From assembly GCF_041081105.1 (NCBI RefSeq), contig NZ_CP163528.1, forward strand, positions 1,860,001 to 1,924,000: a stretch of 64,000 nt of DNA. Direction: 5' to 3'. This document shows, piece by piece, positions 16,249-25,087 of the stretch. The stretch's first letter is position 1. Every line of letters begins with the position of its first letter. The position numbers and the translations under genes were made by a program. The DNA is from Promicromonospora sp. Populi. Lineage in GTDB: Bacteria; Actinomycetota; Actinomycetes; Actinomycetales; Cellulomonadaceae. The notes below the pieces were generated by a model that saw only the letters and a list, made by a program, of their open reading frames with translations, had not been told where the DNA came from and ran no database searches.

Positions 16249-17781
16249 ATGAGGAGATTCCACACAGCGGTCGCGACGGCCGCCGTCGCTGCCCTGGCGT
16301 TCTGCGCGCTCCCGGCGAGCGCCACCGGCGCGACGTCGGACCAGGGCGCAGACCGCCGTCAGCTCCGCACCTGGGCGGCAGACACCTGGCGCTCGCTCGA
16401 CGCGCTGGTGGTCGAGGAGACGGGGCTGCCCGACGACAACATCGCCGGCGACCTGAACCCGGACAGCCGCGGCGGCTATACCTCGCCGACCAACATCGGC
16501 GCGTACCTGTGGAGCACGGTGGTGGCCCGCGACACCGGCCTGATCAGCGCTCGCGAGGCGCGCCGCCGTCTGGCAACCACGCTGGACACCGTCGCCGGGC
16601 TGGAGAAGCACGAGCCGAGCGGCATGTTCTACAACTGGTACGACCCGGCCACGGGCGCCAAGCTCCTGGAGTTCCCCACGAGCGGCGACCCGGTCAAGCC
16701 CTTCCTGTCGAGCGTGGACAACGGCTGGCTGGCCACGGGCCTGCTCCTGACCGCCCGCGCGGAGCCGTCGCTGGCCGGCGAGGCGGACGCCGTCCGCGAG
16801 CAGATGAACTTCGGCTGCTACTACGACCCGGCGCAGAACCAGATCCGCGGCGGGTTCTGGGACGACGACCCGCAGGAGCCCGCGCCGGTCGCGGACGACT
16901 ACTGCGGCATGGGCACCGACGTCTGGTACACGGGCCACCACTACGGCGCGTTCAACACCGAGCCGCGGATCGCGTCCTACCTCGGCATCGCCGCGGGGCA
17001 GATCCCGGCGAAGCACTACTTCGGCACGTACCGCACGTTCCCCGACTCGTGCGACTGGGACTGGACCGAGACGCGGCCGACCGGGCAGTGGGCCGAGTAC
17101 CTGGGTGTGCCCGTCTTCGAGGGTGCCCTGCCGTACCGCGGCATGCGGATAGTGCCGACCTGGGGCGGGAGCATGTTCGAGGCGCTGATGGTGCCGCTGT
17201 TCGTGCCGGAGGAGAAGTGGGGGCCGCGGTCGTGGGGCCGCAACCACCCGCTGTACGTGCGCGGCCAGATCGAGCACGGGATGCAGGAGGCCGGCTACGG
17301 GTACTGGGGTTTCTCGCCGTCGAACAACCCGGCCGGCGGGTACCGCGAGTACGGCGTGGACCAGCTCGGGCTCGACGGTCCGGGCTACACCACGGACCAG
17401 GAACGGACCGCCGTCGACCAGCCCTACGAGGGCTGCCGCGAGGGTTCGCCTGCCCCGACGGAGTACGGCGACGGTGTCGTGACGCCGCACGCGTCGTTCC
17501 TCGCGCTGCGGTACGCGCCGGGCGCTGCGATGACCAACTTGCGGGCCATCACCCGGGACTTCGACGCCTACGGCCCGGGCGGTTTCTACGACGCCGTGGC
17601 CGTGCGCAGCGGCCAGGTCTCCCAGCGCTACCTGGCCCTCGACCAGGGCATGATCATGGCCGCGCTCGGCAACGAGCTGGCCGATGACGCGATGCGCCGC
17701 TACGTCTCGCGCGGCGCCCTGGAGCGGGAGGTCCGCCCCCTGATGGCGATGGAGACGTTCGCCGTAGGGTGGGACAGGTGA
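16249..17781 (+). CDS. Secreted glucoamylase-like protein (PF10091; GH144-related)
   Basis: 510-residue exported protein. Sec signal peptide (AVAALAFCALPASATGA). The mature part matches the glucoamylase-like (alpha/alpha)6 fold family: YTSPTNIGAYLWSTVVARD, GMFYNWYDP, YGYWGFSPSNNPAGGYREYG, VTPHASFLALRYAP, LDQGMIMAALGN. Characterised relatives include GH144 endo-beta-1,2-glucanases and related beta-1,2-glucan enzymes, so an endo-acting glucanase outside the cell is a reasonable hypothesis, but family membership beyond the fold is not settled by eye. GAGGAG precedes ATG 16249. Its stop overlaps the GTG of the GH13 gene. Confidence 0.82.
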   Translation: MRRFHTAVATAAVAALAFCALPASATGATSDQGADRRQLRTWAADTWRSLDALVVEETGLPDDNIAGDLNPDSRGGYTSPTNIGAYLWSTVVARDTGLISAREARRRLATTLDTVAGLEKHEPSGMFYNWYDPATGAKLLEFPTSGDPVKPFLSSVDNGWLATGLLLTARAEPSLAGEADAVREQMNFGCYYDPAQNQIRGGFWDDDPQEPAPVADDYCGMGTDVWYTGHHYGAFNTEPRIASYLGIAAGQIPAKHYFGTYRTFPDSCDWDWTETRPTGQWAEYLGVPVFEGALPYRGMRIVPTWGGSMFEALMVPLFVPEEKWGPRSWGRNHPLYVRGQIEHGMQEAGYGYWGFSPSNNPAGGYREYGVDQLGLDGPGYTTDQERTAVDQPYEGCREGSPAPTEYGDGVVTPHASFLALRYAPGAAMTNLRAITRDFDAYGPGGFYDAVAVRSGQVSQRYLALDQGMIMAALGNELADDAMRRYVSRGALEREVRPLMAMETFAVGWDR

Positions 17782-19388
17782 CCGCCGTCGATCTCGCCTC
17801 GCGCCTGGGGCGCACCGTGCTCTACCAGATCTACCCGCAGTCCTACGCGGATGCCAACGGGGACGGGATCGGCGACCTCGCCGGCATCGCCGGGCGCCTG
17901 GACTACCTCGCGTGGCTCGGGGTGGACGCGATCTGGCTGAGCCCGTGCTTCGTCTCCCCGTTCGCCGACGCTGGGTACGACGTCGCGGACTTCATGACCG
18001 TGGCCCCGCGCTACGGCACGAACGAGGACATGGCGCGGCTCACGGAAGAGGCGGGCCGCCGCGGCATCTCGGTGCTGCTCGACCTCGTCGCGGGCCACAC
18101 CTCCGACCAGCACCCGTGGTTCCGCGCGTCCGCCGACGACCCCGACGACCACCGGTTCGTGTGGAGCGACGTGCCCGTCGAGGGCTTCGAGCCGGGGCGG
18201 GGCGCGCGCGGCGGGTACTACCGGCCCAACTTCTTCCCCATCCAGCCCGCGCTGAACTACGGCTACGCACGTCTGGACCCGGCCGAACCCTGGCGGCAGC
18301 CGGTCGATGCTCCCGGCCCGCTGGCCAACCGCGCGGCGCTGCGCGAGATCATGGCGCACTGGTTCGGCCTCGGGGTCGCCGGATTCCGTGTCGACATGGC
18401 GTCGTCGCTGGTCAAGGACGACCCGGGGCACGTCGAGACGGCCAAGCTGTGGCACGAGATGCGCGCATGGCTGGACCGCGACTTCCCCGGCCGGGTGCTC
18501 ATCAGCGAGTGGGGCAACCCGCGGGTCGCCGTCCCAGCGGGCTTCCACGCCGACTTCTTCCTCCAGTTCGGGGGCGACGACGACGGGCTCCCCCTGCGCT
18601 CGCTGTGGAACAACGGCGCCGGGACCGTGAACCCGTCCTGGGGCGAGGTCCCGGCCTGGGCCGACGATTCCGGGGCGGGGGAAGCAGCCACGTTCGTCCG
18701 GGCGTGGCAGGCGGCGGCGGACGCCATCGCCGCGGACGGCCGCGGCGGAGTGGTGGGCCTGCCGACGTCGAACCACGACTTCACGCGGCTCGTGGCGGGT
18801 GCGCGCGACGCCGAGCAGGCTCGCGTCGCCCACGTGCTCACGATGACGTGGCCCGCCATGCCGTCGATCTACTACGGGGACGAGATAGGCATGCGGTACG
18901 TGCCGGGCACCCCCACCCTGGAGGGCTCCCGGCTGAGCCCGACGTACGACCGGGCGGGCTCGCGCACCCCGATGCAGTGGGGTGATCTCCCTGCCGAGAC
19001 CTTCGGTCCCGGCGCCCCCGCGCCGTCCACGTACCTGCCGCAGGACCCGGACCCGGACCGCCCCACGGTCGCCGACCAGGTGGGCGACGACGACTCGCTG
19101 CTCCACCTGGTGCGCGAGCTCATCACCCTGCGGCACGGCGACCACCGGCTCGACGTCGCCTCGCCCGTCGAGGTGCTGGCCACCGGGTACCCCTTCGCGT
19201 ACGTCCGGGGCGGCAACCTCGCGGTGGTGCTCAACCCGGGGCGCTCGGCGGCAAGCCTCCCGCTCGACGGCGCCGCGGGCGCCCAGGAGCTCGTCACCAG
19301 GGGGTACCACGTCGAGGCGGGCGAGGGTGGCCCCGACGTCGTGCATCTCGCTGGACATGGCTACGCGGTGCTCGACCTGGCCCGTTAA
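17778..19388 (+). CDS. GH13 family alpha-glycosidase (cytoplasmic)
   Basis: 536-residue alpha-amylase-family enzyme resembling oligo-1,6-/alpha-glucosidases. Starts QIYPQSYADANGDGIGDL; region II GFRVDMAS with nucleophile Asp206, region III ISEWGN with acid/base Glu244, region IV SNHD (331-334) with Asp334: the catalytic triad is intact. Region I reads DLVAGHTSDQH, with Gly replacing the usual Asn of NH. No signal peptide. GTG 17778 overlaps the preceding stop (GTGA). An alpha-acting enzyme in the same operon as a beta-glucosidase and a beta-glucanase-like protein suggests a mixed-linkage or unusual substrate. Confidence 0.9.
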   Translation: MTAVDLASRLGRTVLYQIYPQSYADANGDGIGDLAGIAGRLDYLAWLGVDAIWLSPCFVSPFADAGYDVADFMTVAPRYGTNEDMARLTEEAGRRGISVLLDLVAGHTSDQHPWFRASADDPDDHRFVWSDVPVEGFEPGRGARGGYYRPNFFPIQPALNYGYARLDPAEPWRQPVDAPGPLANRAALREIMAHWFGLGVAGFRVDMASSLVKDDPGHVETAKLWHEMRAWLDRDFPGRVLISEWGNPRVAVPAGFHADFFLQFGGDDDGLPLRSLWNNGAGTVNPSWGEVPAWADDSGAGEAATFVRAWQAAADAIAADGRGGVVGLPTSNHDFTRLVAGARDAEQARVAHVLTMTWPAMPSIYYGDEIGMRYVPGTPTLEGSRLSPTYDRAGSRTPMQWGDLPAETFGPGAPAPSTYLPQDPDPDRPTVADQVGDDDSLLHLVRELITLRHGDHRLDVASPVEVLATGYPFAYVRGGNLAVVLNPGRSAASLPLDGAAGAQELVTRGYHVEAGEGGPDVVHLAGHGYAVLDLAR

Positions 19389-19398
19389 CCTTGGCCGC

Positions 19399-20229
19399 GT
19401 GGAACTGATCCGTAAGGGCAAGGTTCGCGAGGTCTACGCGGACGGCGACGACGTAATCCTGGTGGCTTCCGACCGGGTGTCGGTGTACGACGTCGTGCTG
19501 CCGACGCCCGTGCCGGACAAGGGCGCGATCCTCACCCAGCTCTCGCTGTGGTGGTTCCGCCAGTTCGCCGACCTGGTGCCCAACCACGTGATCAGCGAGG
19601 ACGTCCCGGCAGAGTGGGCCGGGCGCGCCATCCGCTGCAAGCGGCTGGAGATCGTCCCCGTCGAGTGCATCGCACGCGGGTACCTCGCGGGCGGCGGCCT
19701 GGACAGCTACCGCGCCACCGGCAGCGTGTCCGGTGTGGCGTTCCCCCCTGGCCTGGTCGAGGCCGACCGGCTGCCGCAGCCCGTCTTCACGCCGTCGACC
19801 AAGGCGGACGAGGGACACGACGAGTACATCTCCGTCGAGGAGATCGCCAAAGGCCTGGGCGAGGAGACCACCGCCCGCCTGCAGGACCTGACGCTCACCA
19901 TCTACGAGCGCGGCGCCGAGATCGCCCGCGAGCGGGGCGTCATCATCGCCGACACGAAGTTCGAGTTCGGGACCGATGCCGACGGCGTCCTGACGCTCGC
20001 CGACGAGGTGCTCACCCCGGACTCCTCCCGTTTCTGGAAGGCGAGCGAGTATGAGCCGGGCCGCGGGCAGTGGTCGTACGACAAGCAGTTCGTGCGCGAC
20101 TGGTCCTCGACCCTCACCGACTGGGACCGCACCTACCCCGGCCCCGAGATCCCGGACGACGTGGTCAAGGAGACTCGCGCCCGCTATGTCGAGATCTACG
20201 AGACGCTGACCGGCGAGCGCTGGGGCTGA
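19399..20229 (+). CDS. purC: Phosphoribosylaminoimidazole-succinocarboxamide synthase
   Basis: 276-residue SAICAR synthetase of purine biosynthesis, joining CAIR and aspartate with ATP. Signatures: LIRKGKVREVY (phosphate binding), VASDRVSVYDVV, VECIARGYLAG and IADTKFEFGTDADG, all expected. GTG 19399 lies 7 nt after TAACCT (19386-19391), whose TAA is the stop of the GH13 gene; no Shine-Dalgarno is present, so a leaderless mRNA from a promoter inside the end of the sugar operon is likely. A short hairpin follows the gene. Confidence 0.95.
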   Translation: MELIRKGKVREVYADGDDVILVASDRVSVYDVVLPTPVPDKGAILTQLSLWWFRQFADLVPNHVISEDVPAEWAGRAIRCKRLEIVPVECIARGYLAGGGLDSYRATGSVSGVAFPPGLVEADRLPQPVFTPSTKADEGHDEYISVEEIAKGLGEETTARLQDLTLTIYERGAEIARERGVIIADTKFEFGTDADGVLTLADEVLTPDSSRFWKASEYEPGRGQWSYDKQFVRDWSSTLTDWDRTYPGPEIPDDVVKETRARYVEIYETLTGERWG

Positions 20230-20250
20230 GCGGCTCCGGCAGGGCCAGGT

Positions 20251-20266
20251 AGCCGCCTTCGCGGCT
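20251..20266 (+). terminator. Small hairpin after purC
   Basis: agccgc (20251-20256), loop cttc, gcggct (20261-20266), 22 bp after the purC stop and before the leaderless promoter of the next gene. Stem of 6 bp with a stable tetraloop; a weak terminator at best. Confidence 0.45.
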
Positions 20267-20318
20267 TGACGGCGCGGCTCGAACAAGCGTGTCAGTGTCT
20301 CGGGCTAGCCTCTGCCCC

Positions 20319-22136
20319 GTGAGCACTACCGCGTCCGCCTACCAGGCCACCTTCGAGGAGCTTGGCACGCCCCTGCGCGACGTCACCTTTGTGGTGGTCG
20401 ACCTGGAGACCACCGGCACCAATGCCAAAGAGGGTGGCATCACCGAGATCGGCGCGGTGAAGGTGCGCGGGGGCGAGGTGCTCGGCGAGTTCCAGTCGCT
20501 GGTGAACCCCGGGCAGCCCGTCCCGGCCTTCATCGCACGGCTGACCGGCATCACCAACGCCATGGTCGCCACCGCGCCGGACATCGCACTGGTGCTGCCG
20601 AGCTTCCTGGAGTTCGCGCGCGGCACGGTGCTGGTGGCGCACAACGCGCCGTTCGACGTCGGCTTCCTCAAGGCGGTGTGCGCCCGGCTCGACTACGAGT
20701 GGCCAGGGTTCGACGTGGTGGACACGGTGCCCCTGGCGCGCCGCCTGGTCACGCGGGACGAGGCGCCCAACCACAAGCTGTCCACGCTCGCGAACCTGTT
20801 CCACGCCACGGTCTCCCCCGACCACCGCGCGCTGGCCGACGCTCGCGCGACCGTCGACGTGCTGCACGCCCTCTTCGAGCGGCTCGCGCCGATGGGCATC
20901 ACGCACCTGGAGGACCTGGCTACGGCGGCCGACCCGGTGCCCCCGGAGGTGCGCCGCAAGCGGCACCTGGCGGACGACCTGCCCGAGGCACCCGGCGTCT
21001 ACCTGTTCCGCGGGCCGGGCGACGAGGTGCTGTACGTCGGCACGTCGGTCAACATCCGCAAGCGGGTGCGCTCGTACTTCACCGCGGCCGAGAAGCGGAA
21101 GCGGATCACGGAGATGGTGCGCATCGCCGAGCGGGTCACACCCGTCGTGTGCGCCACGCCGCTGGAGGCGCGGGTACGCGAGCTCCGGCTGATCACCGAG
21201 CACGCCCCGCGCTACAACCGGCGCTCCAAGTTCCCGGAGCGGCACTCGTGGGTGCGGCTCACCGTGGAGGCCTACCCACGCCTGTCGGTGGTGGGCGGCG
21301 TGGTGGCGGGCGCGGCCCACATCGGCCCGTTCGGGTCCCGGCGTACCGCCCAGGAGGCCGTGCACGCCCTGCACGACGCCCTGAACCTGCGCCAGTGCAC
21401 CGCCCGCATCCCGCTGGTCTCCAAGCAGCCCGGCAGCCCGTGCGCCCTGGCGGGCATGGGCCGCTGCTCGGCTCCCTGCGTGGCAACGTCCACGCCTGAC
21501 ATCTCCTACGAGCAGGTGGCCGACGCCGCCCGCAACGCCCTGACGGGCGACCCCGCGCCGGTGGTGCGCGCGCTCTCCGACCGGATCGCGGCGCTCGCCC
21601 AGCAGGAGCGGTACGAGGAGGCGGGCGAGGTCACGCGGCGACTGCGCGCCTTCGTCTCGGGCGCCCACCGGGCCCAGAAGCTGTCACCGCTGGCGGGCTG
21701 CGCCGAGCTGGTCGCCGCGCGCCCGTCCGGCATCGGTGACGCCCCGGGCCGGCCCGGCGGCTGGGAGATCGTGGTCATCAAGCACGGCCGGCTCGCGGCC
21801 ACCGACGTGTCCGGGCCGGGCGCCGACCCCCTCCCCCTTGTCGCCGCCCTGCGCACGACGGCGGAGCACGTGGAACCACCCGTCCCGCCGGCCCCCGCCG
21901 CGCACCCCGAGGAGACCGACCTGCTGCTCGCCTGGCTCGACAACCCGGGCGTGCGCCTGGTGCACCTCAGCGACACGTGGGCGTGCCCGGTGCGCGCGGC
22001 GGGTGCGCACGCGGACCTCACGTGGGCATCGGACCGGGTGCGCACCGAGATCGGCACCGACACCAACCCGGAGCCGAGCACAGAGGCCAGCGCTGATGTG
22101 CGCTCCGAGATCGTGGCTACGATGGCTGCATGCTGA
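20319..22136 (+). CDS. DEDDh exonuclease fused to a UvrC-like GIY-YIG domain
   Basis: 605 residues with two nuclease modules. N-terminal DnaQ-like 3'-5' exonuclease: VVVDLETTGT (26-35), AHNAPFDVGFL and HRALADARATVD supply the DEDDh residues. A GIY-YIG domain follows at about 220-300 (APGVYLFRGPGDEVLYVGTS, then IRKRVRSYF and ITEHAPRYN), as in UvrC/Cho, and then a UvrB-interaction-like stretch (YEEAGEVTRRL). This is the Rv2191 arrangement of actinobacteria and probably acts in DNA repair. Start GTG 20319: TAGCCT (20306-20311) ends 7 nt upstream, no Shine-Dalgarno. Overlaps the next gene by 7 bp. Confidence 0.92.
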   Translation: MSTTASAYQATFEELGTPLRDVTFVVVDLETTGTNAKEGGITEIGAVKVRGGEVLGEFQSLVNPGQPVPAFIARLTGITNAMVATAPDIALVLPSFLEFARGTVLVAHNAPFDVGFLKAVCARLDYEWPGFDVVDTVPLARRLVTRDEAPNHKLSTLANLFHATVSPDHRALADARATVDVLHALFERLAPMGITHLEDLATAADPVPPEVRRKRHLADDLPEAPGVYLFRGPGDEVLYVGTSVNIRKRVRSYFTAAEKRKRITEMVRIAERVTPVVCATPLEARVRELRLITEHAPRYNRRSKFPERHSWVRLTVEAYPRLSVVGGVVAGAAHIGPFGSRRTAQEAVHALHDALNLRQCTARIPLVSKQPGSPCALAGMGRCSAPCVATSTPDISYEQVADAARNALTGDPAPVVRALSDRIAALAQQERYEEAGEVTRRLRAFVSGAHRAQKLSPLAGCAELVAARPSGIGDAPGRPGGWEIVVIKHGRLAATDVSGPGADPLPLVAALRTTAEHVEPPVPPAPAAHPEETDLLLAWLDNPGVRLVHLSDTWACPVRAAGAHADLTWASDRVRTEIGTDTNPEPSTEASADVRSEIVATMAAC

Positions 22137-22411
22137 CCGCGATCGTCCTCATCGACGCCGAGACGTCCCGCATTCCCGAGGTCGCGCAGGAGGTCGCGAA
22201 CATCGACGGGGTGAGCGAGGTCTTCTCCGTGACGGGCAAGACCGACCTGGTGGCCATCGTCCGCGTGCCGGAGCACGACCAGCTCGCCGGGGTTGTGTCC
22301 GACGCGGTGAACAAGGTGCCGGGCGTGCAGAACACCGAGACCCTCATCGCGTTCCGCGCCTTCTCGAAGGCGGACCTGGAGCAGGCCTTCGCCCTAGGCC
22401 TGGACGACTAG
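22130..22411 (+). CDS. Stand-alone Lrp/AsnC ligand-binding (RAM) domain protein
   Basis: 93-residue protein consisting only of the regulation-of-amino-acid-metabolism fold (TAIVLIDAETSRIPEVAQEV, then VSEVFSVTGKTDLVAIV). It lacks the helix-turn-helix, so it cannot bind DNA alone; such proteins may oligomerise with full-length Lrp regulators or bind amino acids. ATG 22130 overlaps the exonuclease end and is 6 nt after TACGAT (22118-22123), inside that gene, so it probably also has its own leaderless transcript. Confidence 0.85.
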   Translation: MLTAIVLIDAETSRIPEVAQEVANIDGVSEVFSVTGKTDLVAIVRVPEHDQLAGVVSDAVNKVPGVQNTETLIAFRAFSKADLEQAFALGLDD

Positions 22412-22412
22412 C

Positions 22413-24086
22413 TCACGCACTCCCCCCGACAGTCCCCGCCGACGACCGCGCCGGCGCCTCCAGCTCGTCGTGGTTGCCGTGCGAGTGCGCGGCCTTGAGC
22501 TCGGCGGGTGTGACCGGCGTGACGCGGTCCTCGTAGAAGAACCGGGAGACCCGCTGCCATCCGCGGTCCGCTCGGTAGCCGGGACGCTTGACCCCGCGCG
22601 CGTCCATGGCCGGGTCGATCTCCAGCGGTGCGGGCGCCTGGTAGTTGACGCGCAGCCAGCGCTCCTCGTCGTCGAGCGGGGTGTGCACCTCCACGTACGC
22701 GCCGTTGGCGAACCGCACGATGCGACCCGACTCGTGGCCGTGCAGCACCAGCTCGCGGTCCTTGCGCTGCAGCCCCAGGCACACGCGTTTGGTCACCCAG
22801 AACCCGAACACCGGGCCCACGAAGAGCAGCACCCGCAGCGCCCAGGTGATGGCGAAGATGTCGAGCGAGAAGTGCGTGGCGATGAGGTCGTTCGTGGCGG
22901 CCAGGGCGCAGACCACAAACGCGACGAGCAGAGCCACGCCCATCGCTGTCCGCACCGGCCGGTTGCGCGGCCGGTCCAGCACGTGGTGCTCGCGGTGGTC
23001 CCCGGTCACGCGGGCCTCGATGAACGGCCACGCGAACAGCAGCGTGAACAGCACGCCCGGCACGATCAGCGCCGGGATGAGCAGGTTCATGCTCAGCGTG
23101 TACCCGCCGATGACCCACTCCCAGCCCGGCCCCGGCATGAGGCGCAGCGCGCCGTCGACGAACAGGATGTACCAGTCCGGCTGCGTGCCGGCCGAGACCG
23201 GCGAGGGATCGTACGGGCCGTAGTTCCACACGTTGTTGATCGCCATCGTGGCGCCCATCAGGGTCAGCACGCCGGCGATGATGAAGAAGTTGCCGGTCAT
23301 CTTGGCGACGTACACCGGAGCCGCCGGGTAGCCGACCACGTTCTTGTCGGTACGGCCACCGCCGGGGTACTGCGTGTGCTTCTGCAGCACCATCAGGAAC
23401 AGGTGCAGCGCGATCAGCGCGATCAGCAGGCCCGGGATCACGAAGATGTGCAGCGTGAACAGCCGCGGAATGATGTGCTCGCCCGGGAACTCGCCGCCGA
23501 AGACCACCATCGAGAGGCCGGACCCGATCAACGGGATCGACTTCACCACGCCGTCGATGATGCGCAGGCCGTTGCCGCTCAGCACGTCGTCGGGCAGCGA
23601 GTAGCCGGAGAAGCCGGCCGCCAACGCCAGGATCAGCATGATGGCGCCGACCATCCAGTTGACCTCGCGCGGCTTGCGGAAGGCGCCGGTGAAGAAGATC
23701 CGGAACATGTGCACCACTATCGAGCCCACGAAGATCAGGGCCGCCCAGTGGTGGATCTGGCGCATCAGCAGGCCGCCACGCACCTCGAAGGACATCTCCA
23801 CGGTGGAGCTGAAAGCCGCCGACATGAGCTGGCCGTGCATCGCCGCCGGGTGCTCGCCCTCGTACCGCACCAGCGCCATCGAGGGTTCGAAGAACATCGT
23901 CAGGAAGAAGCCCGAGGCGATCAGGACGACGAACGAGAACAGGGCGATCTCGCCGAGCATGAAGGACCAGTGGTCCGGGAAGACCTTGCGCGCGAACTCC
24001 TTGACGAGCACACCGATGCTGGTGCGCTGGTCCAGATAGTCGGCCGCCTTGCCGACGGTCGTTGTCGGACGCTGCTGCAGTGCCAC
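22413..24086 (-). CDS. qcrB2: Second cytochrome bc1 complex cytochrome b (QcrB paralogue)
   Basis: 557-residue membrane protein nearly colinear with the main QcrB at 25088-26818: identical stretches such as DYLDQRTSIGVLVKEFARKV and FPDHWSFMLGEIALFSF. The heme-ligand histidine regions (RQIHHWAAL, VVHMFRIFFTGAFRKP, LHIFVIPG, ALHLFLMVL) and the quinol-oxidation PDWY motif are retained, as is the actinobacterial C-terminal extension, so it looks functional. It has no adjacent qcrA or qcrC, ends 1 bp from the Lrp-domain gene on the other strand, and is separated from sodA by a terminator. GTG 24086 has AGGGGTG upstream. Possibly swaps into the bc1 complex under particular conditions. Confidence 0.93.
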   Translation of the reverse strand: MALQQRPTTTVGKAADYLDQRTSIGVLVKEFARKVFPDHWSFMLGEIALFSFVVLIASGFFLTMFFEPSMALVRYEGEHPAAMHGQLMSAAFSSTVEMSFEVRGGLLMRQIHHWAALIFVGSIVVHMFRIFFTGAFRKPREVNWMVGAIMLILALAAGFSGYSLPDDVLSGNGLRIIDGVVKSIPLIGSGLSMVVFGGEFPGEHIIPRLFTLHIFVIPGLLIALIALHLFLMVLQKHTQYPGGGRTDKNVVGYPAAPVYVAKMTGNFFIIAGVLTLMGATMAINNVWNYGPYDPSPVSAGTQPDWYILFVDGALRLMPGPGWEWVIGGYTLSMNLLIPALIVPGVLFTLLFAWPFIEARVTGDHREHHVLDRPRNRPVRTAMGVALLVAFVVCALAATNDLIATHFSLDIFAITWALRVLLFVGPVFGFWVTKRVCLGLQRKDRELVLHGHESGRIVRFANGAYVEVHTPLDDEERWLRVNYQAPAPLEIDPAMDARGVKRPGYRADRGWQRVSRFFYEDRVTPVTPAELKAAHSHGNHDELEAPARSSAGTVGGSA

Positions 24087-24123
24087 GTCATCACCCCTGG
24101 GGTAGGAGGCCCGGGCCGTTCCG

Positions 24124-24145
24124 GTAGACACCACCAGTAGACACC
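24124..24145. promoter_or_regulatory. Direct repeat upstream of the second qcrB
   Basis: gtagacacc occurs at 24124-24132 and 24137-24145 (13-bp period), 38-59 bp before the qcrB2 start. It is absent from the upstream region of the main qcr operon and could be a regulator site specific to this copy. Inference only. Confidence 0.35.
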
Positions 24146-24203
24146 GGACCGGTTGCCGCTTCCACCCTTGACGACGAATCAGGGGGCCGATCCGTGACAG
24201 AGA

Positions 24204-24245
24204 AGATCCGGTGCACCCTGGGGTCGCCCCCGGTGCACCGGATCT
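24204..24245 (-). terminator. Terminator after sodA
   Basis: Perfect 14-bp stem, arms 24204-24217 and 24232-24245 (agatccggtgcacc and its complement), 14-nt loop that can itself fold. It lies 35 bp beyond the sodA stop and before qcrB2, so the two are probably separate transcripts. Confidence 0.8.
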
Positions 24246-24279
24246 GGTCAGCCGGTCAGGCGTTCAGACCGCCGCGGCG

Positions 24280-24909
24280 TCAGACCGCCGGGACGATGAG
24301 GCCCGCGGTCTGCGTCTTCGCGCGCTGCAGGCGCGCCTCGGCGTCGGCCCAGTTCACGATGTTCCACCAGGCCTTGATGTAGTTCGGGCGCACGTTCTGG
24401 TAGTCGAGGTAGTAGGCGTGCTCCCAGACGTCCAGCAGGACGATCGGCGTGAGGCCGAGCGCGATGTTGGCCTGCTGGTCGAACAGCTGGGTGATGATCA
24501 GCCGCGAGCCGATCGAGTCCCAGGCAGCGATCGCCCAGCCCGAGCCCTGCACACCCGTGGCGACAGCCGTGAAGTGCGCCTTGAACTTCTCGAACGAGCC
24601 AAAGTGCTCGTCGATCGCGGCACCGATCTCGCCGGTGGGCTCGCCGCCGCCCTCGGGCGACAGGTTGGTCCAGAACGCGGAGTGGTTGACGTGGCCACCG
24701 AGGTTGAACGCGAGGTTCTTCTCGTAGAGGTTGATCGCGGCGAAGTTCTCCTTCTCGCGAGCCTCCTCGAGCTGCTCGAGGGCAGTGTTGGCCCCGGCGA
24801 CATATGTGGCGTGGTGCTTGGAGTGGTGCAGCTCCTGGATCCGGCCCGAGATGTGCGGCTCGAGCGCTGCGTAGTCGTAGGTCAGGTCGGGGAGCGTGTA
24901 GACAGCCAT
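24280..24909 (-). CDS. sodA: Superoxide dismutase (Mn/Fe type)
   Basis: 209-residue superoxide dismutase, converting superoxide to peroxide and oxygen. Metal ligands lie in [17 protein letters not shown], and [12 protein letters not shown] (Asp and His); QGSGWA is the region around the active-site Gln/Gly. The [11 protein letters not shown] form fits both Mn and Fe enzymes. ATG 24909 has GGAGGAA at good spacing. Its position between two cytochrome b genes puts a superoxide scavenger next to the main superoxide-producing complex. Confidence 0.95.
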   Translation of the reverse strand: MAVYTLPDLTYDYAALEPHISGRIQELHHSKHHATYVAGANTALEQLEEAREKENFAAINLYEKNLAFNLGGHVNHSAFWTNLSPEGGGEPTGEIGAAIDEHFGSFEKFKAHFTAVATGVQGSGWAIAAWDSIGSRLIITQLFDQQANIALGLTPIVLLDVWEHAYYLDYQNVRPNYIKAWWNIVNWADAEARLQRAKTQTAGLIVPAV

Positions 24910-25015
24910 CAACTTCCTCCTGGATTGCTAGGCCGTCGATCTGGCGGCCTGTTCGTACATCGGACGGGGGCATCGCATCGTGCAGGACGACGCCCCACTC
25001 ACCAACAACGACTAT

Positions 25016-25065
25016 GGCCCGTGCCGCAGTCCCTCGCACGCGGCGAGGAGATCGTGACACGGGCC
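25016..25065 (-). terminator. Two-tier hairpin after the qcr operon
   Basis: Outer stem ggcccgtg (25016-25023) with cacgggcc (25058-25065), inner stem cctcgc (25032-25037) with gcgagg (25043-25048). Located about 20 bp beyond the main qcrB stop, ahead of sodA; probable terminator. Confidence 0.65.
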
Positions 25066-25087
25066 ACCGTCATGGGCTCAGGGTCGC

